From a virus: a stretch of 48,962 nt of DNA. The number at the start of each line of letters is the position of its first letter. Position 1 is the stretch's first letter. The notes beneath the pieces are model-generated. The model did not search any database. It was not told the DNA's origin and was given only the letters and a program-made list of their open reading frames with translations. A program made the translations under genes and the position numbers. The stretch lies in the IMG/VR virus record IMGVR_UViG_3300025949_000035, positions 1 to 48,962 of that record; one strand, given 5' to 3'. Below are positions 32,290 through 39,428 of the stretch, one piece after another.

Positions 32290-32426
32290 TGGACGAGGCG
32301 CAGATAGAGGCCCTGCGCGCCAGGGCCGCGGACATCGCCGCGCGGGGGTGGCTGCGGCGCAGCTGCCTGACCGCCACCGCCTGGGCGCTGGCCCTGGTCG
32401 CTGCCCTGGCCCTGGTCGCCAGGTAA
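32286..32426 (+). CDS. Small membrane protein
   Basis: A 46-residue frame from ATG 32286 (or 32289) with a helical N-terminus and a C-terminal membrane segment (TATAWALALVAALALVA). Its stop lies inside a perfect 16-base palindrome, GGTAAGCC-GGCTTACC (32422-32437), that can form a hairpin. Confidence 0.45.
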   Translation: MMDEAQIEALRARAADIAARGWLRRSCLTATAWALALVAALALVAR

Positions 32427-32524
32427 GCCGGCTTACCTTCCACTGTCGGCGACTTTGGGGCCCCGGCCCCAGGGTCGCCGGCGCCGCCGCCGTGGGCCGC
32501 CGTGGCGAGGCCGTGGCCGGCCGA

Positions 32525-32551
32525 CAGAGCGCCTGCTCTAACTGGTAGGCA
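32525..32551 (+). repeat. Inverted repeat arm 1
   Basis: CAGAGCGCCTGCTCTA followed by ACTGGTAGGCA. Its near copy is on the opposite strand at 32698-32726 (two mismatches and a 2-base insertion). Each arm also contains a local AGAGC/GCTCT hairpin. Confidence 0.55.
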
Positions 32552-32697
32552 AAGGTCCCGTGCGCGACCCCCAGCCCGATCGCTCCAAACGAAACTTAAT
32601 CATCATCTCTGAGTTGCCAGCTAATAACAGGCGACGACAACAATCCGTTTTTGACGGGGCGTATCCCTTTGAGGCCTTGGGCGCGCGTATGGGCATG

Positions 32698-32726
32698 TGT
32701 CTACCGTTAATAGAGCAGGTGCTCTG
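32698..32726 (-). repeat. Inverted repeat arm 2
   Basis: Read on the minus strand: CAGAGCACCTGCTCTA then TTAACGGTAGACA, matching arm 1. Confidence 0.55.
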
Positions 32727-32920
32727 AAATCAGTGCGTTCGATCGGCAGGGCGGAAGGCGCCGGGCGCAAGACAGGGTTCCACGCCCTCTCTGCTGCGCC
32801 GCTTCTTGACCAAAACGCCGGGCCCGAAGGCGAGACTGTGCGTCGTCGCTGCGGCTGTGGCGCGCAACCGGCCCGAAAAATAGGTTGGCGCCCGTCTGGT
32901 CGTCTTTGGCGGCGCTGGGG

Positions 32921-32926
32921 TATAAT
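32921..32926 (+). promoter_or_regulatory. Promoter -10 of the GGTATAAT type
   Basis: GGGGTATAATATATG, nearly the same as at 31345, 36906 and 45056. An A-tract (CGAAAAATA, about 32874-32882) lies 40-45 bases upstream where an UP element would sit. No clear -35. Confidence 0.6.
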
Positions 32927-32961
32927 ATATGTGTCAAGTCAGGAAGACACAGGGGGTATGT

Positions 32962-33150
32962 ATGAAGATCACGGTCGCTATTGAGTTGGACGCCGAGGAG
33001 GCCGCCGCCGTGCACGAGGCGGCGCTGGAGAGGGGCATGAGCGTCGCCAACTTTGTCGCAGGGTCGATCGAGGTCGGGTCGGACGCCATCGCGGCCGACG
33101 ACTGCAGGGTCGTCGTCGAGGAGGCCGACGAGGTGACGAGCAGGCACTAG
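32962..33150 (+). CDS. Small ribbon-helix-helix-like protein
   Basis: A 62-residue protein behind AGGGGG: strand KITVAIELDA, helix EEAAAVHEAALERG, helix SVANFVAGSIEVG, the typical CopG/HicB-antitoxin fold size. Likely a DNA-binding dimer regulating nearby promoters. Its TAG is immediately followed by hammerhead ribozyme 2. No toxin partner is visible nearby. Confidence 0.6.
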   Translation: MKITVAIELDAEEAAAVHEAALERGMSVANFVAGSIEVGSDAIAADDCRVVVEEADEVTSRH

Positions 33151-33220
33151 GTGGCGAAACGCGTCGGGGGCCTGGTGTCCCCGATGTGTACGCGGAGTGA
33201 CAGCCGCTCTGACGAGCCAT
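33151..33220 (+). ncRNA. Type II hammerhead ribozyme 2
   Basis: Stem II is GTGGC (33151-33155) with GCCAT (33216-33220). The core is GAAA (33156-33159) and CTGACGA (33209-33215). Stem III is an 11-bp helix with three G-U pairs, starting at ACGCGTCGGGG. The cleavage triplet is GTA (33188-33190), and stem I is GCGG/CCGC with a C-U mismatch beside the cleavage site. The core is intact; the weak stem I may slow cleavage. Confidence 0.8.
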
Positions 33221-33259
33221 TCGCCAGAAGAACAACACAAGACGTCGTGGAGGTCCGAT

Positions 33260-33703
33260 ATGTCGGAGACTCAAACACCCTTCCCCCGTGACGCCGAGGG
33301 GATCATCAAGATGCAGCCGCGCCTCAGGCGCGGGAGGAGGACGGGCGACTGGGAGACCGTGGGCGCCTGCGGCATGAGGGCGCACGCGATAGTCGCGTGC
33401 GACACGGACGGGCGCAGGATCGTGTACGCGCACACGGTGGAGGGCGACCCGAGCCCTCCGCTGGTCGAGGTGGCGCGCGGCCCGGTGTCGCCGAAGGAGG
33501 CCAGGCAGTGGCTCACCTCGGCGTGGCCGCAGGTCGAGGCGTGCGTGTGCGACGGCGGCCCGAACCCGGCCGCGCGGCTCCAGCCCGAGCGCGGGTTCGC
33601 CAGGCGCAAGAAGGTTGAGAGCGAGGACGAGCTGCTGGCGCAGGCCCGGGAGCTGCAGTCGCAGGTAGACGCGATCAACGCGATACTCGCAGGCAGGAGG
33701 TGA
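33260..33703 (+). CDS. Unrecognised 147-residue protein
   Basis: ATG 33260 follows GGAGG. A longer frame from 33197 would run through ribozyme 2 and is rejected. The first half is beta-rich and basic; the C-terminal 40 residues form a charged coiled coil (DELLAQARELQSQVDAINAIL). Function unknown. Confidence 0.6.
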   Translation: MSETQTPFPRDAEGIIKMQPRLRRGRRTGDWETVGACGMRAHAIVACDTDGRRIVYAHTVEGDPSPPLVEVARGPVSPKEARQWLTSAWPQVEACVCDGGPNPAARLQPERGFARRKKVESEDELLAQARELQSQVDAINAILAGRR

Positions 33704-33707
33704 TGCA

Positions 33708-33902
33708 GTGCAGATAAAGCGGACGATAGTCATACGCGAGTGGTACGACGTGCCGGAGGGCACGGGCGTGGACGAGGCGCAGCGCATGATCGACGACGGC
33801 GAGGCCGAGGGCCTGCCGCTGGTCGACACCGACGAGGACGAGGACTGGAGCGTGGACATGGCGCGCGCCAGGGAGGGCAAAGCAGATGAGAATGTGCAAT
33901 AG
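33708..33902 (+). CDS. Small acidic protein
   Basis: GTG 33708 behind AGGAGG; 64 residues. N-terminal strand IKRTIVIREWYDVPEGT, then a helix and an acidic end (DTDEDEDW). A nearby ATG at 33704 is out of frame. Acidic small phage proteins can act as inhibitors or DNA mimics, but nothing specific is seen. Confidence 0.5.
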   Translation: MQIKRTIVIREWYDVPEGTGVDEAQRMIDDGEAEGLPLVDTDEDEDWSVDMARAREGKADENVQ

Positions 33903-34146
33903 ATGCGGCGCGCCTGACGACGGCCGCGACCACTCGAACTGCGAGGCAGACATCGAGGCGGCAGGCGGGGACAAGCAGCAGCTGTTCGAGGTGGTGACGA
34001 CGTGGGTGGAGACCGACGCCAAGAAGCTTGACGACCTGCAGGAGAAGCACCAGCTGACGGCAGAGGAGGTGGCCAGGGCGCAGGGCATTATCGACGCGAT
34101 ACGGCTTCTGCGCTCGGACATTCAAAAGCGCATATTCAAGGACTGA
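33886..34146 (+). CDS. Small zinc-binding helical protein
   Basis: An 86-residue protein opening with a Cys/His cluster (CNRCG, then H16 and C19) that could bind one zinc, then two long helices forming a coiled coil. Overlaps the previous gene by 17 bases. Ribozyme 3 begins two bases after its stop. Confidence 0.55.
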   Translation: MRMCNRCGAPDDGRDHSNCEADIEAAGGDKQQLFEVVTTWVETDAKKLDDLQEKHQLTAEEVARAQGIIDAIRLLRSDIQKRIFKD

Positions 34147-34147
34147 A

Positions 34148-34204
34148 GGGCGAAACGCGGACTTCACATCCGCGTCCAGGCGTTGGGCGCCTGCCGACGA
34201 GCCC
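34148..34204 (+). ncRNA. Type II hammerhead ribozyme 3 (core variant)
   Basis: Stem II is GGGC (34148-34151) with GCCC (34201-34204); GAAA is 34152-34155. Stem III is ACGCGGA with TCCGCGT, perfect. The GTC cleavage triplet is 34174-34176. Stem I is CAGGCG with CGCCTG, perfect. The second core strand reads CCGACGA (34194-34200) instead of CTGANGA, a U-to-C change at core position 4, which usually weakens activity. Confidence 0.8.
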
Positions 34205-34243
34205 GCTCGCGGAACAACAGTACACAAGGAGCATCGTGCACCA

Positions 34244-34786
34244 ATGGCAAAGATGGAAGACAGGGACGCCGTGCGCGTCACGGCGTGGATCAAGCCCGGG
34301 TCAGGGCGTGACATCAAGGCCGCTTACAAGGACGACAACGACCCGACCTGCTCGTTCGCGGCGTTCGTGGGGGCGACGATCATGATCGGCGCCTGCGAGG
34401 CCGTGTGCGAGGAGGTGCACACGCTGGCAAACTTCCACGAGTTCCCCGGCGCAGAGGCCGGGTTCGTGGAGGACGAGTGGAAGGACGGCGAGCGGATGCC
34501 GAACGTCCTGCCGCTCGGCGTGCACACGCTCGGCGACGCGGCGCACTACACAGTGTCGAACCAGAGGTACGAGGCGTCCGAGGTGCTGCGCGCGGTGGAG
34601 CTGGTCTACCACGGCAGGCGCGACGCCGAGATGGACGGCGCGGTGGACTTCATGCGCAAGCAGTTCGACTCGATCGCGATGGAGGTGCAGGACGCTACCG
34701 GCGACATGGACCTGTACACCCGGCTGCAGAACGTCGTGGAGCTGCTGTGCCGCGCGGAGCGGCGGCGCGTGAGGACAGACATATGA
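34244..34786 (+). CDS. Unrecognised 180-residue protein
   Basis: ATG 34244 with AAGGAG about 12 bases upstream. Mixed alpha/beta with hydrophobic FAAFVGATIMIGACEAV and a helical C-terminus. Isoleucine is mainly ATC. No family recognised. First gene after ribozyme 3. Confidence 0.6.
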   Translation: MAKMEDRDAVRVTAWIKPGSGRDIKAAYKDDNDPTCSFAAFVGATIMIGACEAVCEEVHTLANFHEFPGAEAGFVEDEWKDGERMPNVLPLGVHTLGDAAHYTVSNQRYEASEVLRAVELVYHGRRDAEMDGAVDFMRKQFDSIAMEVQDATGDMDLYTRLQNVVELLCRAERRRVRTDI

Positions 34787-34923
34787 GCTTCTGCGTCGCT
34801 ATAGAGGCGGTGTGCAACGCGCTATGTGTGCTACTAGTGAGGATACACAATGGACGCAAAGGGAGAGGTGCTGACCGTATGCCCGTTCTGCGGCAACGGC
34901 ATGCGGCTGAAGATCGACAATGA
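34783..34923 (+). CDS. Possible small protein overlapping two genes
   Basis: A 46-codon frame from an ATGA junction at 34783. The first half is hydrophobic with three Cys, the rest basic. It overlaps the zinc-ribbon gene by 74 bases and has no independent support. Confidence 0.25.
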   Translation: MSFCVAIEAVCNALCVLLVRIHNGRKGRGADRMPVLRQRHAAEDRQ

Positions 34924-35047
34924 GCGCGCACAAGGAACAGTGGAGGGCAAACCGTGCCCGCACTTCATAGTGCAGTCCGTCAACAGGGAGGCGCGAAAGG
35001 TCAAGACGAAGTACGGCAAGAGCGTCACGGACGAGCAGCAGTACTAA
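34850..35047 (+). CDS. Small zinc-ribbon protein
   Basis: A 65-residue protein with CPFCGNGM and a later CPH pair (C11, C14, C36, H38), a compact one-zinc ribbon, followed by a basic tail. AGTGAGGA lies upstream of ATG 34850. Ribozyme 4 starts immediately after its TAA. Confidence 0.55.
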   Translation: MDAKGEVLTVCPFCGNGMRLKIDNERAQGTVEGKPCPHFIVQSVNREARKVKTKYGKSVTDEQQY

Positions 35048-35105
35048 GGGCGAAACGCGGCCACGGACGGCCGCGTCGGCGCGTTACGCGCGCCCTGACG
35101 AGCCC
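35048..35105 (+). ncRNA. Type II hammerhead ribozyme 4
   Basis: The most regular copy. Stem II is GGGC (35048-35051) with GCCC (35102-35105); GAAA is 35052-35055. Stem III is ACGCGGCC with GGCCGCGT around ACGGAC. The cleavage triplet is GTC (35075-35077). Stem I is GGCGCG with CGCGCC around TTACG, and the second core strand is CTGACGA (35095-35101). Every invariant position is present; predicted cut after 35077. Confidence 0.92.
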
Positions 35106-35134
35106 GTCAGAACAAACAACGGAGGTGTAAGACT

Positions 35135-35659
35135 ATGTCTTGGCGCAGAGAGCACCCTGACGCGGGGGTACCCGAGGACGTCCAAGCGCTCCTCGAGCGG
35201 CTCGGGTTTGCCGACTCTTCGTGGCACAATGACGTCTGCCCGCACTGGGCGATGCAGCTGGGCCACGAGGACCTGGAGTGCACGCTAGACGTGTGGGTTG
35301 ACTATGCAGACATGGATAGGCGCGAGTTCGAGAATGAGCGCTACAGCGTGAGCGTCGGCATCGGCCACAGCGAGCAGACGTTCGTCGTGCTGGCAACCGA
35401 GGACAAGGGCAGGCTGGTCGCCTGGCTGAACGACGACCTTGTGGAGCCGTTCGACAAAGTGCAGGTCATGCCGCTGGCGAACATCAAGTCGGTGCCGCCG
35501 CCGCTGCTCGTGGCGATGGCGTCAATATCGCGTAAGGATGTGACGACGGCCGGCGAGCTGTACTCGGTCAGCGAGTGGCTCGACGGCAACCCGTGTGCGG
35601 CGTCCGAGCTCATATCGCTGTGCTGGTCCATGGCCGGCGACGGCGCGAAGGGGTGGTAG
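35135..35659 (+). CDS. Unrecognised 174-residue protein
   Basis: ATG 35135 follows GGAGG. Alternating strands and helices (FENERYSVSVGIGHSE, RLVAWLNDDLVEPFD); one Cys/His cluster near residues 30-45. No family recognised. First gene after ribozyme 4. Confidence 0.6.
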   Translation: MSWRREHPDAGVPEDVQALLERLGFADSSWHNDVCPHWAMQLGHEDLECTLDVWVDYADMDRREFENERYSVSVGIGHSEQTFVVLATEDKGRLVAWLNDDLVEPFDKVQVMPLANIKSVPPPLLVAMASISRKDVTTAGELYSVSEWLDGNPCAASELISLCWSMAGDGAKGW

Positions 35660-35663
35660 GCAA

Positions 35664-36026
35664 ATGGAGATAAGGCACGAGAGCACGTTCGACGGGCGCG
35701 TGAGGGTCGGGTACTACGACAGCGCGCCGCAGAAGATGGTGCGCGAGCTTGGCCAGACGCTGGCCTCGCTGCACCACGACGCCAGGTTCGAGGTGTCCAT
35801 ACAGTCGTCGGCGCGGTTCGACGGCTACGACGTCACCGTGCACCTGCCCGAGCAGGAGTTCAGGGACGACGCGGAGAAGTCGCTGTCCGGGTTCGTGTTC
35901 GGCCTGGACATCGCCGGCTGGCAGAACTGCGGCCCGGCCGACGCGGTCAACCAGCCGTACACGTACGAGTTTGTCGCGCCGGAGTCCGTGGAGAACCTGC
36001 AGGGCTTCGGCGACAGGGGGTGGTGA
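35664..36026 (+). CDS. Unrecognised 120-residue protein
   Basis: Start ATG 35664, four bases after the previous stop, so probably coupled. Beta-rich, with SSARFDGYDVTVHLPEQEF. No recognised motif. Confidence 0.5.
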   Translation: MEIRHESTFDGRVRVGYYDSAPQKMVRELGQTLASLHHDARFEVSIQSSARFDGYDVTVHLPEQEFRDDAEKSLSGFVFGLDIAGWQNCGPADAVNQPYTYEFVAPESVENLQGFGDRGW

Positions 36027-36027
36027 C

Positions 36028-36303
36028 ATGGACAAGAACAGCAAGGGCAAGGTAAGCAGGGACAACCTGCCGCGCGACGAGGACGGCGAGATTATACCGT
36101 TCGAGGAGTGGTCGCGCGACATGGACAACACGTTCGGCCGCATCGGCCCGACGCGCGCCGAGGTGAGCGAGTGGCTGATAGTCGCAGCGATCGTGCTGAT
36201 CGGCGCGCTGGCGACCTGGATAGTGCTGCAGGTGCACATCAGGGCGGCCGCGCCGCACGTCAGGCAGATCAGGGAGGACATGCGCAATGTACGCACAGAC
36301 TAG
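36028..36303 (+). CDS. Single-span membrane protein
   Basis: A 91-residue protein with a charged N-terminus (50 residues), one membrane span (WLIVAAIVLIGALATWIVL, about 50-68) and a basic tail. Topology is probably N-in. Function unknown. Confidence 0.55.
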   Translation: MDKNSKGKVSRDNLPRDEDGEIIPFEEWSRDMDNTFGRIGPTRAEVSEWLIVAAIVLIGALATWIVLQVHIRAAAPHVRQIREDMRNVRTD

Positions 36304-36685
36304 CCCGGCCGAGGCGCGCTTCCGCGAGGAGCGGCGGCGCGCACGGACGGAGGCGACCGCCGAGCTGCGGCGGCGCGTGAACGAGTTCGTCAAGCGGCCG
36401 TCGGCGTCGGCCTACAACTCGCTGCAGGCGCAGATGCTGCGCCTGCAGGACGTGGCGACGTCCGAGGGCTTCAACGAGCTTGAGGCCGCGCTGGCCAAGG
36501 ACTGGGAGGAGGGCGCGGACGCGCCGTCCGAGTCGTTCTGGGTGACGCGCGAGGAGCTGCCGGTGCTGTCCGAGGGCCTTAGGCACCTGGACAAGAACGT
36601 GCCCTGCGACGCGTGGTCGCAGGACCCGTTCGCGTACGACAAGCTGTCTGGCATGCGCAAGAGGCTCAGGGGGCTCGCCAGGTGA
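36287..36685 (+). CDS. Unrecognised helical protein
   Basis: A 132-residue, Arg/Glu-rich, mostly helical protein; overlaps the membrane protein gene by 17 bases. No motif recognised. Confidence 0.5.
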   Translation: MYAQTSPAEARFREERRRARTEATAELRRRVNEFVKRPSASAYNSLQAQMLRLQDVATSEGFNELEAALAKDWEEGADAPSESFWVTREELPVLSEGLRHLDKNVPCDAWSQDPFAYDKLSGMRKRLRGLAR

Positions 36686-36873
36686 CATACACCAACATGG
36701 TGCTGTACTACAAGCGCAAGAGGTACAGGCGCGACGCCTACCTCCTGCGCTTCAGGAGCCACGACGACGAGCGAGTGAAGGTGGCCGTGGAGGTGGACAA
36801 CCGCACGGCCGCCAGGTACTTCGTCGGGAGCGTCTACACGGTTGACGTCGGGAGGTTCGAAAAAAATTCCTGA
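36682..36873 (+). CDS. Small basic beta protein
   Basis: GTG 36682 overlaps the previous stop (GTGA). 63 residues with a basic N-terminal half (YYKRKRYRRDAYLLRFRS) and strands KVAVEVDN and YFVGSVYTVDVG. Possibly nucleic-acid binding. Confidence 0.5.
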   Translation: MTYTNMVLYYKRKRYRRDAYLLRFRSHDDERVKVAVEVDNRTAARYFVGSVYTVDVGRFEKNS

Positions 36874-36905
36874 CGCCTGTTTAGCCACAGTTGAGTACGC
36901 TCGGG

Positions 36906-36911
36906 TATAAT
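36906..36911 (+). promoter_or_regulatory. Promoter -10 of the GGTATAAT type
   Basis: CGGGTATAATATAGGTG, with an A-tract (36860-36866) about 40 bases upstream. A GCAGG/CCTGC hairpin follows in the leader. Confidence 0.6.
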
Positions 36912-36968
36912 ATAGGTGCAGGCAGGGTCCTGCGAAAAATCAACGTCAAAAACAAGGAGAACGAAAGC

Positions 36969-37295
36969 ATGAAGGTAAACGGCATCAAGGTCATGACGAC
37001 CAGCGGGGAGCATTTCATCGTGTGCGCTCATTGGAGCGAGCAGTTTGGGCACATGCTCATCGACAACGTGGAGCGGGAGACGAACAACGTACAGTACGCG
37101 TCGCCCTACATCATGATGTACGAAATCCAGGAGGCGCTCAACCTGATCGTGGCGCCGGTCGAAGTGAACGACGAGGTGGGCGCGCGCATGGTTGTGCGCG
37201 AGCCGCTCGGGACGATGCCGCTTGAGCTCGGGGCGAAGAAGACCGTCATGCACGCCGACGTGTCGACGACGCCGCCGAACTACCTTTGGAGCTGA
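36969..37295 (+). CDS. Unrecognised 108-residue protein
   Basis: ATG 36969 behind AAGGAGA, first gene after the promoter at 36906. Alpha/beta content with Met-rich centre (SPYIMMYEIQEALNLIV). Isoleucine is all or nearly all ATC, so probably well expressed. Followed by a structured RNA element. Confidence 0.6.
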   Translation: MKVNGIKVMTTSGEHFIVCAHWSEQFGHMLIDNVERETNNVQYASPYIMMYEIQEALNLIVAPVEVNDEVGARMVVREPLGTMPLELGAKKTVMHADVSTTPPNYLWS

Positions 37296-37307
37296 CGTTC
37301 AAGGCTT

Positions 37308-37426
37308 GCGGCGCATATAGCCCGTATTGCGATAGCCCGGGTGGAACGTGGTCGGTGAGCGTTCGCAGCGCGACAGACCGGCAACCATGCGCCGCGAGGG
37401 CGGGGGCGGTGCACACGCCCCCGCCT
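37308..37426 (+). ncRNA. Structured leader RNA B
   Basis: GCGGCGCAT (37308-37316) pairs perfectly with ATGCGCCGC (37387-37395), enclosing 70 bases. Inside, CCCG and CGGG can close a loop containing GCGATAGCC, and ACCGGCAACC precedes the 3' strand. A second, very stable hairpin (GAGG..CGGGGGCG with CGCCCCCGCCTC, 37396-37426) follows at once. The same layout and the GCGATAGCC motif occur at 46256-46366. Lies between a stop codon and the next gene's ribosome site. Confidence 0.55.
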
Positions 37427-37454
37427 CAACAACATGTGCACGGAGGATTGGCGA

Positions 37455-37922
37455 TTGTACATAGAGACAGAGTTCGAGCCTGGCGACGGCACCAGGTACA
37501 CTGTCGGCATCGAGCCGGTCGAGCGCGTTTCGTCGCGAGCGATGGGTTGGGGCGAGCGGCCGTGTGCGCTGTTCATATTCGGGCCTGCGTCGCGGCCTGA
37601 GACGGCCGTGCTGCCGACCGACAGCTACCAGTTCGCGGTCGACACCATCACGCGCATGCAGGAGGGCCGCGAGTACAAGGACTCCTACGCCGGGGCGGCC
37701 GCGGCGGCAGTGCTGGCCCACCTGTGCGGCCACGAGGTCCACGAGCGCGACGAGCGCGCGGCCAACGTGGTCGCCAGGTGGGACGAGCAGGTGCCGCCGC
37801 GCGGCCCGTGGCGCGAGCAGCTCGCGGCGATCAGGGTCGCGTTCTACCACGAGACGGCGCCGGCCCAGTCCGGGTCGGCGGTAGAGATGGCGTCGATCGA
37901 GTCGGCGCAGCGGAACGCGTAG
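37455..37922 (+). CDS. Unrecognised 155-residue protein
   Basis: TTG 37455 is chosen because GGAGG (37442-37446) lies eight bases before it; ATG 37434 is in frame but has no ribosome site and would sit before that GGAGG. The protein is alpha/beta with a Val/Ala-rich C-terminal half (AAAAAVLAHLCGHEVHERDE). No family recognised. Confidence 0.55.
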   Translation: MYIETEFEPGDGTRYTVGIEPVERVSSRAMGWGERPCALFIFGPASRPETAVLPTDSYQFAVDTITRMQEGREYKDSYAGAAAAAVLAHLCGHEVHERDERAANVVARWDEQVPPRGPWREQLAAIRVAFYHETAPAQSGSAVEMASIESAQRNA

Positions 37923-37935
37923 CGCGTCTGCGGTC

Positions 37936-37979
37936 GCGGCCGTCGCCCGAGGGCGGCCGCCTCCGGAGCCGCGTGCTCC
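37936..37979 (+). other. Pair of intergenic hairpins
   Basis: GCGGCC with GGCCGC enclosing GCCC/GGGC (37936-37960), then GGAG/CTCC (37965-37979). No T-tract. Another structured spacer between genes of this operon. Confidence 0.4.
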
Positions 37980-38002
37980 ACACAACGACATAGGAGGCGC
38001 AA

Positions 38003-38470
38003 ATGGCGCAGATGAACAGGAAGGAAGCGCTCGAGCTCAAGTTCGCCGCCGGCGACCCGGTGCTGGTGCAGAAGCGCGACAGGTGGGGCACGCCCTCGCC
38101 CGTGGAACACGACCGGGCCACCGGCGTCGCGTACTGCGACACCGCGAACGGTTACAAGTGGGGCGTGCCGACGGAGCGCAACGGGCACGCCGAGCTGGAC
38201 TGGGTCGCGATCGACATGGACAACGCGAGCCAGGAGCAGCTGCTGCGGCACTTCACGGCGCTGTGCCACCTGCACGACATCACGTTCGACTACTCCGACG
38301 ACGGCCGTGCGTGGAACGCCGGCCGCGCCGAGCAGCTGCAGATCGTGGCCGTCGGCCGCAGGATAGCGGACAGGGCCGCCGTCGTGGCGGCCTACAACAA
38401 GGCAGTGGACGACTTCCTCGTCCCGGACGCGCGGGAGCGGTTCCACCGCGACGAGTCCTTCTGGAACTGA
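38003..38470 (+). CDS. Unrecognised 155-residue protein
   Basis: ATG 38003 behind AGGAGG. N-terminal beta barrel-like half (GDPVLVQKRDRWGTPS, then GVAYCDTANGYKWG) followed by helices. No family recognised. Confidence 0.55.
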   Translation: MAQMNRKEALELKFAAGDPVLVQKRDRWGTPSPVEHDRATGVAYCDTANGYKWGVPTERNGHAELDWVAIDMDNASQEQLLRHFTALCHLHDITFDYSDDGRAWNAGRAEQLQIVAVGRRIADRAAVVAAYNKAVDDFLVPDARERFHRDESFWN

Positions 38471-38506
38471 GCACACAGGGCATCGTGCCCGGAAAGCGAA
38501 GCACAA

Positions 38507-38965
38507 ATGGCAGACACAGTAGGCAAGGCGCGCGCCGCGACGGCCGCGCTCAAGCAGGCCGCGCAGGCGGCCGCGGCGCCGCCGCTCGGCGAGACGCCGA
38601 CGAAGAAGGGCCGCACGGCCAAGTCCAAGGAGGCGCGCGGCGTGCCGCCCGGCATGATCACGTCGTGGGTCGACTTCAACGTTAAGCCCGAGGACCACGA
38701 GGTGCTCGTGCGCGCGTCCAAGACCAGGGGCAAGACGCTGGCGGCCATGCTCGGGCAGATGCTGTCGGCAGGCCTCACCCAGGAGTGGGACGCCATACAG
38801 GCCGACGCGGCGCTGTACACGCCGGGCATCAGGCGCGCGGCCAAGCCGCTCGACGAGATGACGGCTGACGAGCTGATGGCCGAGGCCCAGCGCCTTGAGC
38901 GCGAGGCGGCCAGGGTGCAGGCGCAGGTCGACGCGGCCCGCCGGAGGGCGGCCAATGCCGGGTAG
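38507..38965 (+). CDS. Ribbon-helix-helix-like protein, paralogue 2
   Basis: A 152-residue protein clearly related to that at 45149: shared WVDFN.KPED strand and turn, two helices (VLVRASKTRG, LAAMLGQMLSAG), then EWDAIQ.DA..Y.P and a DEMT motif. N-terminal 45 residues are Ala/Lys-rich and probably disordered; the C-terminus is a coiled coil. Likely DNA-binding. Confidence 0.6.
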   Translation: MADTVGKARAATAALKQAAQAAAAPPLGETPTKKGRTAKSKEARGVPPGMITSWVDFNVKPEDHEVLVRASKTRGKTLAAMLGQMLSAGLTQEWDAIQADAALYTPGIRRAAKPLDEMTADELMAEAQRLEREAARVQAQVDAARRRAANAG

Positions 38966-39428
38966 CAAGGACGCTGGCCTGGTGGCCGCGATGGCAGACG
39001 ACGTCCCCTCGTACGCCGAGGTGGAGGTCGAGATAAGGACGCGCGACCTGACTGTCAGCGTGCCGCTCGACGACGTGCGCGTCTCGGGCGGCAAGCTGGT
39101 CATGTACGCGACGGCCAAGGGGCTTGAATTGGCGCACCCGTCCAGGCGGCTCGACAAGCGCGAGCGCGCATACGTGATACCGCCGCGGCGTGTGACCACG
39201 CCGTGGCGCAACGGCCAGGTGCAGCAGGTCATAGACGCATTCGTCAGGTACGGCCGAACCACGCACTCGGCGATGCGCGAGTCTACGCAGTACGTCATCG
39301 ACTTCTGCGAGGACAACGGCATACCGTACGCGGTGCGGTGCGTGCCGGGCTCGGGCGCCGAGGTCGTGCGGCTCGGCGATGACGGGGCATGGCCCAAGGA
39401 GGGCGCCGATGCCGGAAGCACAGACTAG
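38955..39428 (+). CDS. Unrecognised 157-residue protein
   Basis: ATG 38955 overlaps the previous gene by 11 bases. Strands VEVEIRTRDLTVSVPL lead a mixed fold with a basic middle (RLDKRERAYVIPPRRV). No motif recognised. Confidence 0.5.
   Translation: MPGSKDAGLVAAMADDVPSYAEVEVEIRTRDLTVSVPLDDVRVSGGKLVMYATAKGLELAHPSRRLDKRERAYVIPPRRVTTPWRNGQVQQVIDAFVRYGRTTHSAMRESTQYVIDFCEDNGIPYAVRCVPGSGAEVVRLGDDGAWPKEGADAGSTD

Larger units (their letters stand above)
32427..32961 (+). other. Long intergenic region without a convincing gene
   Basis: About 535 bases with no supported protein. It holds a 16-base palindrome at its start, an imperfect inverted repeat (32525-32551 with 32698-32726), an A-tract near 32876 and the promoter -10 at 32921. 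A 95-codon frame at 32697 has no ribosome site and resembles translated RNA-gene sequence. The two repeat arms resemble tRNA D- and anticodon-arm sequence, but I could not fold a complete tRNA. Confidence 0.6.

Noticed and set aside
32525-32726. Two tRNA genes
   Set aside because: D-arm and anticodon-like fragments are present, but neither copy gives a closed acceptor, D, anticodon and T arm on either strand.
32697-32984. 95-codon open frame in the gene-free region
   Set aside because: No ribosome site, composition unlike neighbours, runs through a promoter and an inverted-repeat arm; it looks like noncoding RNA read as protein.
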